This document shows, in pieces, positions 51,501-64,000 of a stretch of DNA of 64,000 nt (its first letter is position 1; each line of letters opens with the position of its first letter). The notes beneath the pieces are model-generated. The model was not told the DNA's origin and did not search any database. It worked only from the letters and a program-made list of their open reading frames with translations. A program made the position numbers and the translations under genes. The DNA is from Hymenolepis diminuta (lineage: Eukaryota; Platyhelminthes; Cestoda; Cyclophyllidea; Hymenolepididae). The DNA is taken from the NCBI GenBank assembly GCA_900708905.1, contig CAADRB010000001.1, positions 6,835,956 to 6,899,955 on the forward strand. Reading direction: 5' to 3'.

Positions 51501-54500
51501 ATCTTACCTGATTGGAGGCAGAATTTAATGCCTTTAAGACCCTGATTAGGGCTCACAAAGATCTTTGAGTATAATTCGTACCTTGAGCACCAGTCTTCAA
51601 AAAGTGGCTTCACTGCCATATCACCGGTTAACCAGAAAGACTTTCAATACCATTAAACAACTTTCATATAAACAGAGTTACACGTCATGATAAAAGAGAA
51701 GTTATTTGTTCGGTTAAAAGTAATCGGTTTTCTTCCTTCAGGTTAGAACGAAGGCGGTCATTAAAGGTAGAGAATTAAAATAGTTGATGGATCAGTCATC
51801 ATTAAGATACGACAGTAAATTTTGTCCCCTAATAATTGGAAATCTCCTTGACTATTTATTTAGTCTAATAATAGGATCACAGTCATTTTCTTCACAAGCA
51901 AATTCTATTACTTAACGAAATTCGGATGTGATAATTTTGCGAAGAGCTTCATGCAACTGCGTAATTTACCTGAATCTTATCCCGTTCAATGAAAGTCAAT
52001 TCGTCCGACCGAGTTGCCGTGTACGCATAGAGTGCTGTATACATCTCAGACGGTCCAGCATCCAATGCAGTGCTAAACATAAAAAGAATTAAAAAAATAA
52101 TCGCTTTCTACTCGTAACGCATATAAAATACTATGGATCAAGTGGCCGCTAATTCTAACCTCGTTACCGGTGATTCCCCATATGGGTAAGTACCATTTCA
52201 TCTGTTTTCCTCCGCCAATGGATGTCCCCCTCCTTTCATTTGAACAACAATACTGTACCTTTCGAATAGACGTTTTCTGTCTGTTATAGGCCAACCAGAC
52301 TTTCGATTGATAGCTGAATACTGTGGAGGATTCAGTCAGCACTACCAGCAGCAGCCACCACATAATTCGTATAAGTCTCGCCAATAAAAGATGTCACACT
52401 TGAGACAAGAGGCGAGCAAAATAGGGCTGGATGAAAACACATCCTCGTTGCTATCGTTCTTCATTGCCACCTACCGCTGTCCCACCATACTCAATCTCTC
52501 TCTCTCTTGTCCTCCTATTCTTACTCTGGATTCTTTTAGATAAAAATATCCTTCGATTAGTAACCCAATTATTTTAGAGATACAAAGAGGTCAATCAATT
52601 AGTGTTGATCCAGAGTATTAAGAGATCCTGGACCCCAAAAACTACCTTTAAACTTCCGGTAAAGACATCATTGATCCAACATAATTAATAGCGCTAGAAG
52701 AAAAAATAAGTTTAGACGTTTTTTTAAATTAGGATGGCTTCCCAATTAACGCAGAAGAAATTAATTTGACTTGTTCATCTAGTGCAACCGTAAATTACTA
52801 CTTATTGAATCAGGATGGCAGTTGTGTGGATTACACTATTACGACAATAATAAACACACCTAATGATACTATTGACAGCATCAGCATCATTCTGCTTGGT
52901 AGCGGCAGTAGCGGTGTCAAACGAATTCTGTTCTTGCTGCTGTTGGGCCCCTTTGATGCGCTGTTGCTTCTGCCGATGGAGGGTTTGTCGTCGCTCGAGG
53001 AGGGTGGCGAGAAGAGCATTGACTTCAGTGGCCAATAGAGCTCGCTTCTTGGCCAACTCTTCAGCCGTGTGGCGATGACTTGCCAGTCGTTGGCCCCCAC
53101 GCAGAACTTCCGTTTCCAGTTCACTCAACTGGGTATCCAATTGGCGCTTGCTCTCTTGCACTTGCTGAAATTACAGAAAGAGGAAACGTAGCATACAGCT
53201 AACTAGTCACAATGTTTATGAAGATTCACCCTCAGTTTGCTAAGGCGATCTTAAAAACTGCATGCCGAAACGTCCTTAGTCTTCAAGGCGAAGGGTTTAT
53301 TAGAAATGACTAATCAAGCGGAAAATAGTCAACTCAGCTCTGTGTGTTCCGCCTTGATTCCTTCCTTATTTATGACACCGTTCCCTGCTTACTTTCTCAT
53401 CAATCTGTGTAAATATCTAATCAACCCCATGGTCTGTTAAGATTAAAGAGAGGTCTTTACTTATTTTGCTTAGCTTTCAGAAAATTTGTTTATTAAAAAA
53501 AGAAGAATTCGTAATCTCATCCTCATTAATGACTCCAAAAGCACAGATCTACGATCAGAAGATGGTAATTTCAGTTTTAAAAATCAAGTCCAATTCATTG
53601 CTACAAAATATGTTCTTAATGTCACAGACATTACACTTACCTATCAACAAAAAAGTTCTTTTTGCCGATTATGTATCAAAGGACAAAAAAGTGATGAATT
53701 TCTGCTCTTGGCAAATGGACCCAGCAACTATCGTAATGCGGATAGCACTTAGTGAAACGCGATCTAGACGTAAGTAACCACTTCGACAGGATGACTGGTT
53801 CTTCTCACAGTTGCCCTCTTTAACATTTATTTGTCACCCTTCATTCATCCTTATTCATACAGAACTTGACATCCTTTGATAAACAAAGTCACTCATCGGC
53901 TCAACTTGTTATCACGACAAGTCTGTGGTGTGACCCATTTCCAATTTGCGCGGAATCTCGTTCTCTGTAAAAATCGAGACGACTAGTCATCACTTCTATC
54001 AATTATTACATCTCATCTCCTCTCACATGGCGCACAGAAAAAGACAACCAAAACACACCATTATGCGGATTCGAAATCCGAAAATTAAAAAATGAAAATT
54101 AAATTATTTATTGATTCCTTCAATAAGTTGGCAAGACTGTAAGTTTTGTACGACAATCAGGTCTTTGTGATACAATTTATTCAATGTCTATCTTCCACCC
54201 ATACATATCTTGCATTTTAAGCTGGGTTATAATAATACAACAATCATAACTGTTTATATATCTACATTAGGATGACAAAAATGTAATATGCAATGGATAT
54301 ATCAAAGGCTTTGCATACAATAAAAATGAATGTAATTATAAATTTCAAAATCTCAAATAAAACTAATTAGTCAACCACGTAACCATGAGAAACCGATCTA
54401 ATTTGGTAATCAAATCCACACAGTAAGGACCTAGTTAAGTTTCATGTAATGGTATTTACAATTTCAAGAATTACCTTGAGGTTAGAACGAAGAGTTTTCT

Positions 54501-57500
54501 GTTGCTCCGAAGTGTTAGTAATATCCACAACAATAGAAGGTGGCGGTGCCAGTTGGCGTTGAATTTGCTCCTGTTCCCTCTGCCAACGATTCAGCTCCGC
54601 TTTCGCAGCCTCCAAGCGCTCAGCCAAATCTCTGCACTCTCTTTCCACAACATCCCTCTCACCTGCAAGTCCCGTAATGGCCGTCTTTTGAGCATTCACT
54701 TCGGTCTGTGCTTGAACTAAGCGTTGTGCTAGAGTGGCTCTCTTCGCTGCCTAAAGTGAAGTAAAATGGCTACTTAAACCCATTTCAGTAGAAGAAATAT
54801 TTTGAAAGAGAAAGAGATATACCTGAGCGCGAGCAGCGTCGAGGGCGGCTGTTTGACGCGCGAGTTCTCGAACGAGGGCCGCCACTCGTGAGGCCTCAGT
54901 TTCAGCAGCACGTCGACGGAGTTCTTCACGTTGGGAATTGAGACGAGCAGTGGCAGCGTCTTGACGACGCGCTTCAAGAGCACGTGCTTTCTCCGCCTCC
55001 GCTTCCAATTGACGCTGGCGGTCGCGTTCTTTCTCTTGTCTAAATGCGTAAATAAAAATGGTATTAGCATTGATGGGATATGCACTAGAAGTAAATTTTA
55101 AGAAATCTTGCAGTCCCAGACTTATACTTCCTTCTGCGATCAAAAAGAAGTACTATGGGCTGTAAAAACACGTTCCAGCGAATCAGCATCTCGTGAGCTT
55201 TTCTACTCAACAACTTCTAAGGGTAATCTACAATCGAGCTAAATTGCCACAAAGATTTAAAGCTAGGTATTATGTCTCCTGAGATTCGTAAAATATGTCT
55301 TAGGAAAGCAGGAAGTCAGGGTTAAGACGTCTGCATAGTAAGTAACTAGTTTTAATTATAAATATAAGTCAAGACATGAGTAAGCAGACAGAAATTTGGT
55401 TGGATTAGAACATGACTCGTGGAACCGGAATAGTAACATAAAAAGGGGAATTCAGAATGAGGACATACAACTTGTGAAAATGAGATTACACTGAACACAT
55501 ATTAATTCCAGGAGCGTTCGAGACAGGAATCACACTCATTTTCTCAATTATGTAGCTTTCATTGTTAGCTAAACAATCTTCAAAAATCCAAAACTATTTA
55601 CAAGAGGTTCTGATTCTCCCATAACTGAATAGAGTGATTTTCTCCACGATGATAAACAATACACAGTTTAAAGGATCCAGGTAATGAAAGGAGAAACAAA
55701 GGACTATAATTAAGTATCGCCCATTTATTTACTTACAACTGCTAATACTAGCCGCATGCGTACACGATTTTAGGCCATAACATAAACTGAATTGAAATAG
55801 TTTTTAGATGGGGACACCATTACAGCCATCTCGAAAAACAAAGTGATTTAATCACCTTCATGTGCTATTGATGCAACAGTTAACGCGCTCGACAGCGAAT
55901 TTAGGAGTGATGCTATGCCTCGACTCAAGATGATGCCTCTACCGGTTGATGTCTCTTTCAATAGCCGAATTTAGCAATACATATGCGGTCCATATTCACC
56001 TAATAGACCAAGAAATCCCTAGAATAATTACTATAAGACATCAGAAGAAGAAATGATCACAAAATCACACAAAATTATAACATTTAAACGTCATATACAG
56101 AAAAGCAAGCCAATAGCTCAATAATAAAAGGTATCTTTAAAGTGACACATTATAAAATAATAACTAAAATGCCCATTCCATCTGCTTTGACATCAGAGAG
56201 AAGACAAGAGATCCAAAGGAAAGAACCTTGCATTAACACTAAACCGCGTCAGTCCAACAGGAGCCAACTTAGAAATCTGCCCGGTAGGTGTCACAATAAT
56301 AACAGTCGATTAACTTTCTGGCAAGAAAGTTTAGTGAGTGGAAATGAGAAAACAATTCCGTTGAACTTTGTGAATTAAATGAAACGTCTGATAAGATTGA
56401 ACGTATTTACTTTAATAGATGTCTCACATATTGACTTTACATGTGAGACCGGAATATTTTATAATAAATCAAGGCGAAATAAGCACAACTTTCTCCATTC
56501 TAATATAGTCCACTAGGAGAGTTTTTCTACCTTAATTAACTGTAGTCGGATATACGCTAATTAGCTAGAAGCGATGAAGTGGCTCAGATTGTCATGTCAC
56601 GTAATACACCAAGGGGTTGTCCAATTGCAGACGTATGTTAATCCTTAATTCAAACAATGAATGAGTAATACCTGAGTCCATGCAATCGCATTGGTTCACT
56701 TCAATTTTCTCCTCATATGCGCTTCCTTTATTCTTGTATCAGACTTTGACTTATTCTCAAGAAAAAAAAAAGGCGGGTTTAAGTAAAGTTGTTACTGACA
56801 GTATTTCTGAGTTGAAGTAGCTTATTTTAGCGAGAGAAACGAGTAAGAAAGCTGGTAATCTCCTATGATGACACGGACTTAGACGAGGAATTAACAAATA
56901 GAAATTCAATGCAAAGATTTAACTGACTAAGTAAAAAGGAAGTAAATCTAGCGATAGCGAAAAGTTGAGTGCACCATCTACTCTAAGCACTAAAAGCGGG
57001 GTCTATTTCATTGAATGCCAAAATAAACTAGCAAGTGATATCAGCAAGTACTTACATAAATAAGCGACATTCACTTCGATACAACAAGTAAAAAACACGA
57101 GATTCAATCATATATAACACGTGCATACATATGTGCGATAAAAATATGAAACACTAACCTCAATTTCTCCTGTTTTTCCGATTCAATACGAGCTTGTTCC
57201 CGCCTCTGTTCTTCCTCCTGACGCATCAGTTCAGCCAAATCCTGTTTCCTCTTATCCAATTCAGCCTGTCCCAGAAGGAAATTTTGCATTCTTTTGTCTT
57301 CAAACGTGATTCTGCCTTCGAAATCGACCTTTTGATCCCCATCAGCGGGAGTTGATTTCAGTCGATCGCCCTGTTGAGTCTATTTAGAGATCGATGAAAA
57401 CTAATTTTAAGACGTGACTTACAAGGGATGAGGGCATGAGAGTGGAAGGAAGAGTAGCTGGAAGCCTTCTACCCGCTAGAACCTGATCGATAAGATAAGC

Positions 57501-58099
57501 AGCGATACAAAACTCCTCACAGGTGAGATTTCCATCTTTATCAACGTCAGCTAAGTTCCAAATCGCAGCTAGTTGAGATTGAGGTAGATTTGAATTGAGA
57601 AATATTCCTCGAGCTTCAACACCTGTTAGATAGCCGCGCTTATTCCGATCATTTTGATTGAATTGAAGCTTGTACTTAGGACGAAGAACGGAGGAAATAC
57701 TCCAGTCATTAGAATCGTCCACAGCGGTAGCGGTCCCATTACCGCTGTTTGGTTTTAGAGTACTTGAGTGGGATAACGGATCTAACGGAATTGGCGGAAT
57801 GACGCGTTGAGGTTCGAGAAGTAATGTTGGAGGAAGCTGCATGGGAAGACTATTTCCTTCCAGACACTTTCTGATCAAGTACATAGCGATGGAAAATTCC
57901 CTTTTATCTAATTGTCCATCTGCAGTGAGATCGGCTAGGGACCAAATTTTCGCCAAAACAGGAGTTGGAAGTTTGGATTGGGTAAAGAAATTGCGTGCCT
58001 GTTCACCGGTAATGAAACCATTTAAAGGCCGCAGAAATTGAAATCGCTCATCATGCTTGAGACGATCCTCGTAGGTAATTTTCCAATTATTCCAATCAT
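42515..58099 (-). CDS. ITSN: Intersectin, long form (EH-EH-CC-SH3x4-DH-PH-C2), 5' end incomplete
   Basis: Endocytic scaffold and Cdc42-type exchange factor at clathrin-coated pits. Nineteen exons: 57423-58099, 57159-57379, 54823-55039, 54475-54750, 52860-53164, 51970-52072, 51041-51282, 50691-50916, 49870-50235, 49441-49516, 48432-48866, 46564-46703, 46391-46494, 46292-46358, 46015-46221, 44417-44872, 43191-43504, 42938-43110 and 42515-42870. All phases agree, giving about 1652 residues. EH1 is near residues 1-95 (GFITGEQARNFF) and EH2 near 130-225 with EF-hand DVDKDGNLTCEEF. Coiled coil runs about 230-565. SH3s lie near 575-625 (ALYAY...GLVPACYV), 700-750, 845-900 and 980-1030 (GWWRGR..GLFPVNYV). 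DH is near 1060-1245 (SSYFLKPMQRITKYKLMI), then PH and C2 (PYCEVSL, NPKW-like SPKWNCPLRF). The first coding exon, supplying the ATG and one base of the first codon, was not found. Confidence 0.94.
46704..48431 (-). other. Intersectin intron between the last SH3 and the DH domain
   Basis: A 1.7-kb intron with (TC)n tracts near 47092-47103. This is where a fifth SH3 domain would be encoded in vertebrate intersectins. I found no ALYDY-like or GLFP.NYV-like exon in it. Confidence 0.5.
55040..57158 (-). other. Intersectin intron in the coiled-coil region
   Basis: A 2.1-kb intron between two coiled-coil exons. No further exon in phase was recognised, although vertebrate intersectins have a longer coiled coil, so a missed exon is possible. 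A poly-A run lies near 56760. Nothing else notable. Confidence 0.5.
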
Positions 58100-61037
58100 C
58101 TGTGGCAAAATAACGTAAGACTTGCAAATGACAACTTATATAATAAAGCTTGGAATAACAAAATTACACAAAACTGAGCGTAAAACAAAAATAAGCCCCA
58201 AAATGTTGATAAGAAAATTACAATGTAAGTAAAATTAGTTGGTATACTCGTTAAATGGGGAGATACATCATATTTATTTAACAGACAAAAGAGCATAAAC
58301 TTCGAGAACCACCTACACAATAACAACAATTTATTTGGCGTTTAAAAGTGGTAAAAGGTAAATATCCTCAGTCTTACTCATCACTTTGTTTCAGAAAGCA
58401 TGAAAATTCCCCAATTATGAAAAGCTACAAACAAAACGAGCGCTAAGCGCTTGATAACAATTAACAATAAATATCTTTGTTCATATTGTATAGGTATCTG
58501 AAGTGCTACGAAATGTTAATTTTCCTTTTAAAAGATTTTAAGGAGATTAGGCAACTGCGTACAAAATTTTATTAATTAAATTTACTTATATTGCCTCACT
58601 CTCAACTTTTATCTCTCTCATTTTCCTCTCACTCTTTCGATTCCTCATCATGGTTTAATCAGTACACCTTGGTCAACACAACTCTTTGTGTTTTACTTTT
58701 TGGAACTCCTGTTTGGTAACTTATAAATGTGTGACTTTGGTTCTTGCTACTCCTACTTCAAAAGCCTAACCCCTTCAATGCCTCCCGCCTCTAAATACGA
58801 TCAATCCTTTTGGAACAGACAATTTGGCAATGTTTCACTGCTGTTTACTTTACTACTAATAATTAAATTTTCCGTTTTCTAGTAATTTAGCTAAAAAACT
58901 GATCTTTTGGTAGATGTGCTTATTATGATGACGCTAAATTCTGCTGCATCATGGTATCATATTAATATGTGTATACCACTGGTGCCATTCAATCGAGCAT
59001 TGATAATTTATCCTGTTAATATGTACATTTAATGCTCTTATACTAATGCTCTTTGTATCTCTAACCTTCAATATGAATGTGAAGTAAAGTATAGCGTTGA
59101 AACTTATTTTAACATTAATCTTTAAAACAGTCTTCTACACCAACCAACTTGTGCATAGGAAAGTAAATCCGAACTGTTTTCTTAGACTAAAAATTGTGAT
59201 TTGTAACATTCTGATCAATTACAAATGAGATGCTTGCTTAAATTATACTTACATAAATTCCATATGAAATCAGGGCCTACAAAAGAAGTCTCCTGTTTCA
59301 ATCCGGGAGAGATCAGCTAAATTGCTAGATGAGTAGAAAGTAAAAGTGAAAATTGTGAAACAAGAAGTAAAAGTGTCTTTGATGGGATTATCGAGCAGTG
59401 GGAGTGGAGAGTTATATCTCTAGTCATTCTATTCTATTAACTTAGAAAGGTGTAGGAGTATACGAATAAGTAATCGGAATGTGGAGAGCTTTGAGGGTAT
59501 TCAGATAGTTTCGTATGAAGGATCAATAAACATTGTTAACAAGGCTGCGGTAGGTATTCCTTCCTACCCGTAAATACAAATGTGGGTTCTACAGACCATA
59601 GATGTCAGTGAATAATGATCGACACAGAATGATAAGCCCCTACTAAAAGCATCCCATCAGTGGCTGTCCCGGTGCTTGTACATCGATATCCGCACAAATA
59701 CCAATAATCACTCGGTGACGTCAACGATCAGATACGACTGATGTCACAGGGAGAATTATTGGCATAAAGCTTACCATAAATTTTGATAAATTTGAACAGT
59801 TTTCTGGACCACTACCGAACTGCTCTAGTGATATAAGTGAAACGAAATACGACATTATTGCAAAATAATGAATACCATTATTGGAAATGGTCAAGAGTTG
59901 CAGAAATGATTAGAGAGACATTAATTTGGTATTTATTCGTAAACGAGAATAAAACAGTTTGACAAAATGCAATGTTTTTTCCAGAAGAAATTAACATAAC
60001 AATGTCATACGCTCATGAGTTTTCTGTTTAGTTGTTTACTAATTTTACGTAACGGTTGAAATAAAATAAATTTGTGAATCTTTGATTGCAGTAATTTAGA
60101 GTTAGTGGATCAAGCCCGTGTTATTATCCAATCATGTAAAATGCGGCATTTTGGGACACCCATAAAGCTATAACAGAAAATGACAACTGCTTTGTTGATG
60201 TCCTGCTCATTTTTGATACTGGTCACGAAAGTACTTAAGGAATGGAGTTGGAAACGCAGATATTAATGTTAATTGATTTATATTTCAAAAAGAATTATTA
60301 ATTTTCATATACGACGAAATTTTTACACATTTTTTAAAATAGTAAAAATGATAAAGGGCAATTTGAAAATGTACGAATTTATATTTCTTCAGTATATGAA
60401 ACGTAACTATTTATTGCAACTTAAATCAATCATTTTTTACGATTTTTTATGATTCCAATATGCTTTTCAAATCTCCATAACAATTCTGAACGCATGAAAA
60501 CTGATTAGTCGAATACAAATCTTGCCTAATTTATTTGGAATACTTTTAAATCAAAGGGCAAAAACCTCAAAAATCGTATTTTTGGAGATTCAGTGTATTT
60601 TTAATTGAACAAAAAGGGTACTATAAGGCTTCATAGTGCACAGGATTTTTTATTTTGCAGTTTAATTGGTCATACAAAATTAAGATTCATGTTAAAAATT
60701 GTACCAACCTATTTATTGTGCATAAAGTTCTTTGTACTACTTTTAAATGTGCTTGCTGTCTTAAATTTGAAAACAATCATATTCGGATTTATTTTGAAAA
60801 CTAAAAGATAATAATCAGTTAAATTTGTACATGGTACTTATAAAAACTAATCGAAAAAATAGAAATCATTATGCATCTTCTTTTTGATAATGATGAATGT
60901 GATCAGAAGCCAGAAATTTTAATCATTTTTTGTTTAAGCTACCAATCGTAATCCCCCCCCTCAATATTTTTATTGGTTGCTCGTTTCTAACATTTTCTTG
61001 TGTCTTCTACGTGCATCATCTATTTATTAATCGAGGC
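58100..61037. other. Divergent intergenic region between intersectin and TAF6
   Basis: Head-to-head spacer of 2.9 kb that should hold both promoters and the missing first exon of intersectin. One possible first exon on the minus strand reads MMRNRK before a GTGAGA donor near 58630-58650 and has the right phase, but nothing else supports it. A C-homopolymer occurs near 60951-60960. Confidence 0.45.
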
Positions 61038-63493
61038 ATGTTTAATGAAGAACGAAAAAAATTAAATCGTCTTTCACGAAGAGTTTCTGGCTCTGGAACT
61101 ATTAAAAAGCGCACCATTAGTCGACTCGCTGCTAAAACTCTTTCCAAAAATATAAAACACGCTAACACACCCTTGTCTAATGCGCTTCGACCTGGATTTT
61201 CTAAGAGTGTTGAATTTCCAGAAGAATTTTTCAAAACTTGTGCCGAGATAAATGCTGTCACTTCTCTTCACCCTGATGGGATTGGTCGTCTGCAGAAACA
61301 TATTCATTTTGTTACAACGGCTCTCGTCCAAAAAACCATTCGATTTATGGAACAAAACCGTCGTGGCGCACCCCATCTTTCAGACATTGAGTCTGCCGCC
61401 ATTGCAATGGGATTAGAGGTTCCTTATGGAGCCGCTTCTGGAGAATTAATCCCAATACGAAATAATGTACGTACAGTTCCTGGAACCCCAAATAAAACAC
61501 TTTTGATTAAAAAGGATGAAGAAGTGGACGTTCAATCTCTTCTTCGGCGGCAAATTAATCCTGTTATTTATGATATCAGTCTTTCAGGTTAGCTTGACTT
61601 TATTACTATTTTTTTCCTTATTAAAATGGTTGTTTTAATGGTTGATTTTCTGCAGCACACTGGCTAGCAATTGAGGGTGTTCAGCCGGCTTGTCCTCAAA
61701 ACCCACCACCAATGTTTTTGAGTAAAATGCAAATGATCGCTGGGACTCAGACTCACAAATCCATTCCTTCCGGTCAGATAACTGGCACCTCACAGACCAA
61801 GACTGGTGATGATTCTCAGACAACTGGTGATGACAAATCACGGATCGATGAGCGGACAAGAAATGCAGCTTTCTTGGATGCTCTTCATATTGACGTTAGT
61901 TTTCTCTTTATCAATGTCCACTTTTCTGTATGCAATTTGGTAAAGTTAGTATGGCGAAAATGGGATGATAGTTCCTTTAGTCGTATGTTTAAAAAAAGAG
62001 AGTAGTTAGTTAAATGGTAGGCTCTTAAAATTTCATATTTGCTTACGACGCAACGCAACTTGTAGAGTTGCGCTTTGGGTGCACGTCTGTTAAGCCAGAG
62101 GTTTCAAGATATAAATTCGTTGAATTGGGGTTAGTGCCTTTATTTGTGGTCCTCAGGTGATCACCAATGTGCCTACTAGTCATATGTCAAAATTTGGTAA
62201 ACAGTATTGTCAAAAGGCATTCAAAAGTTCATTTTGAACTTTGGACGATCTTCAACAAAAGCACGAATAGCAACTGTTTTCATAAATGGATTGCGTCAGG
62301 TGGTTAAAAATGTAAAAACGAAGTATGTGCCCCTAAGGATCCTCTAAGTAGGGCCGCTGTACTTTAAAGATTTCTGTCAATTACCATCGAGTCTGTAATT
62401 GCCATAAGAAGAGCTTAGATTTGTAGCGGGTTGATGGCTAACAGCAAAAAAGGAACACCAAGGGTTGCGTAGACTAGGATGTATTGAACAAACCTCAGTA
62501 CAGAGTCACAAGGGAAAATAAAGAATTGGAGGATTGAGCAAAGGGAAATGCGTCTGGCGAGCTAGGGTCTCCTATTTATGTATATGTGTAGTGGAAGGCT
62601 ATTTATAACCGTCACTTGGGTGAGGACGCGCATAAGGATATAATTGTGTGCGTGCTTTAATTGGACGGGACGATTGTAGGAAAACACGGGACAGTGCAGG
62701 CAATACCCGTTAATAACATAGCCCACTAAGCGGTGTCTTTGCTACTATCATCCGAGGTATGCTTACCTTTTCCGATCGATGAAAATAGGCCAGCTGAGGA
62801 CACACGATGTTTATCCGAAGAGTGCTTAAGGTCACAGGAAAGGTTAAAAGTTTATAGATATTACTATAGGGACGAGATAATCAAATTTTGATTAGCGATG
62901 AAGATAAATATTTCGGAGAAGAAGGGATTCATCCTTCAGATTATCTTGACTTCAGCCCTGTTCACACCCAAACATATGTTGTAAAAGAAAATTTGGTGCG
63001 ATGGATAATAAAAGTGATCAGAAATGAGGGGCTTTCTTTGTTTGCAAGGATCGGGACAATGTGGAAAGGACTGTGTTATTTGTTAGTTATGCATTCATCG
63101 ATATTGATGACTCAGCTACAATTTGGGGGGTTAGCTGTTAAGTTATTTAAGAGTCTTAAGTCTGGTAAGAGGAATTTATCTATCTCATCTCCTTTCTGCT
63201 GATTTTCATCACGGTCGAGAGGGTAGAATTCAGAATGGTAATGGGAGTATTAAAACAAATCTTAATTGTATTTATTATTCCGAAAAGAGTAATTTATTGA
63301 CCATTTTTGTTTTCTTGCTTTGCAGCGCTATCCTTCGGAGATTAGCCTTGAAATGATGGGTTTCTTCAGGGAGCTGACAGAGGGAATTGTCGGAGCTAAT
63401 GAATCTCGACGGAAGGATGCATTGGAGAATGCTCTGGTGGACACCGGAATACAACCTCTTGTGCCCCATCTCATTACCTTCATTACTGAGGGC
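61038..63493 (+). CDS. TAF6: TFIID subunit TAF6, 5' part (continues past the window)
   Basis: Histone-fold subunit of TFIID, pairing with TAF9 in promoter recognition. Three exons: 61038-61587, 61656-61894 and 63326-63493, phases consistent, about 319 residues in the window. A basic N-terminal extension (MFNEERKKLNRLSRRVSG) of about 55 residues precedes the histone fold, FPEEFFKTCAEINAVT to KTIRFMEQNRRGAPHLSDIE. The diagnostic EVPYGAASGELIPIRNN then aligns with the family's LYGFHAQEFIPFR segment. Exon 2 begins with AHWLAIEGVQPACPQNPPP, a strong TAF6 signature. Exon 3 (ISLEMMGFFRELTEGIVG ... LVPHLITFITEG) opens the conserved C-terminal HEAT-repeat region and ends at a GTGAGT donor. The ATG at 61038 was chosen because upstream in-frame sequence is hydrophobic and unlike the family. 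The remaining exons lie beyond 64000. Confidence 0.92.
62422..62938. mobile_element. Solo LTR, copy B, in TAF6 intron 2, with 4-bp target duplication
   Basis: A 517-bp block from TGTAGCGGG to CATCCTTCA, flanked by the direct repeat GATT (62418-62421 and 62939-62942). It is the same family as copy A at 41182 and aligns end to end with small indels. It sits in the 1.43-kb second intron of TAF6 and carries TATTGAACAAA where copy A has the AATAAA polyadenylation-like signal, so that signal is mutated here. The splice sites of the host intron look intact. Confidence 0.85.
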
Positions 63494-64000
63494 GTGAGTC
63501 TATTTATTTTGTGTTAGTGGCGTCAGAGATCAGCCATCAATGCCTGTGTGAATAAGGGGTTGCAATATGGGAGCTAAGTACCTCTTTCCGTCAAGGAGGG
63601 GATAATTAACAATTAAGACGTTAACCATCTTAATGCACTGGTGGCAGGCTGATCAATGTGCACGTCAGCGAAGACCGAGATCATCTTTGCATATTCAGTG
63701 CTGTGGATGACCAACTGCCCTGGCTAATTCTGACCAGCAAGAGAGGTGGTGAGTTTCTTATAAGAGGAGCTCCAGCATACCTTCTCTCTGTCCAAAACAA
63801 AGAGTGTAGATATTTCTACTTATGGGCTTGGGAGTTTCCTTTAAAAGACTTAGAAACAATTTTTCCACATTTCATGAGAGCAATGCGAGATGAAAAATAG
63901 AATTTGATAATCAAGTTATGATAATAAATACGTCTTACTTCACTTGAATTTAGCGTTCATCCGCCTTTTCACATTTCAACAGTGTTTTATCCAAAGTTCG
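63494..64000 (+). other. Start of TAF6 intron 3
   Basis: Sequence after the GTGAGT donor of TAF6 exon 3. An 80-codon frame at 63658-63900 does not resemble the next TAF6 HEAT segment and matches nothing I recognise. The next TAF6 exon is not in the window. Confidence 0.5.

Noticed and set aside
62888..63202. Open frame of 104 codons in TAF6 intron 2
   Set aside because: Starts inside solo LTR B and runs into intron; it does not fit the TAF6 phase or any family.
63658..63900. Open frame of 80 codons after TAF6 exon 3
   Set aside because: Does not resemble the next TAF6 HEAT segment and has no acceptor in the needed phase.

Overview
The window looks like a piece of an AT-rich flatworm genome, most likely a tapeworm; the species was not determined. 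The reasons are: intron-containing animal genes with a mix of very short (41 bp) and multi-kilobase introns; single flatworm-like copies of conserved metazoan genes; Ty3/gypsy-type retrotransposon debris with 4-bp target duplications; and a secreted gene built largely from 39-bp symmetric exons, the architecture of the 'micro-exon genes' known from parasitic flatworms. All exon models were made by eye from splice sites, reading phase and family similarity.

Layout. 0.5-3.25 kb (+): decayed Ty3/gypsy pol. 5.4-10.8 kb (-): four-exon nucleotide-sugar transporter (SLC35A family) with a 3.9-kb intron holding dispersed repeats. 10.8-21.3 kb: no gene recognised, one probable decayed solo LTR. 21.3-32.5 kb (+): a predicted micro-exon gene with a signal peptide, about 20 exons in consistent phase, a proline-rich exon and a terminal exon; copies of its exon-intron unit lie decayed between the live exons. 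32.9-34.5 kb (-): TRMT5, a tRNA m1G37 methyltransferase. 34.8-37.0 kb (-): MNAT1/MAT1 of the CDK-activating kinase and TFIIH. 37-42 kb: mostly non-coding, with a tRNA-like SINE head and a solo LTR. 42.2-42.4 kb (-): an isolated exon encoding the C-terminal membrane segment and tail of ATP6AP2. 42.5-58.1 kb (-): a long intersectin (EH-EH-coiled coil-4xSH3-DH-PH-C2) in 19 exons whose phases all agree. 61.0-64.0 kb (+): 5' part of TAF6, with a solo LTR in its second intron.

MNAT1 (TFIIH) and TAF6 (TFIID) both serve RNA polymerase II initiation, TRMT5 serves tRNA modification, SLC35A supplies Golgi glycosylation and intersectin couples endocytosis to actin; I see no sign that these are co-regulated. 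The micro-exon gene is the most unusual item: it looks like a lineage-specific secreted protein that grew by tandem duplication of a 39-bp exon plus its flanking intron.
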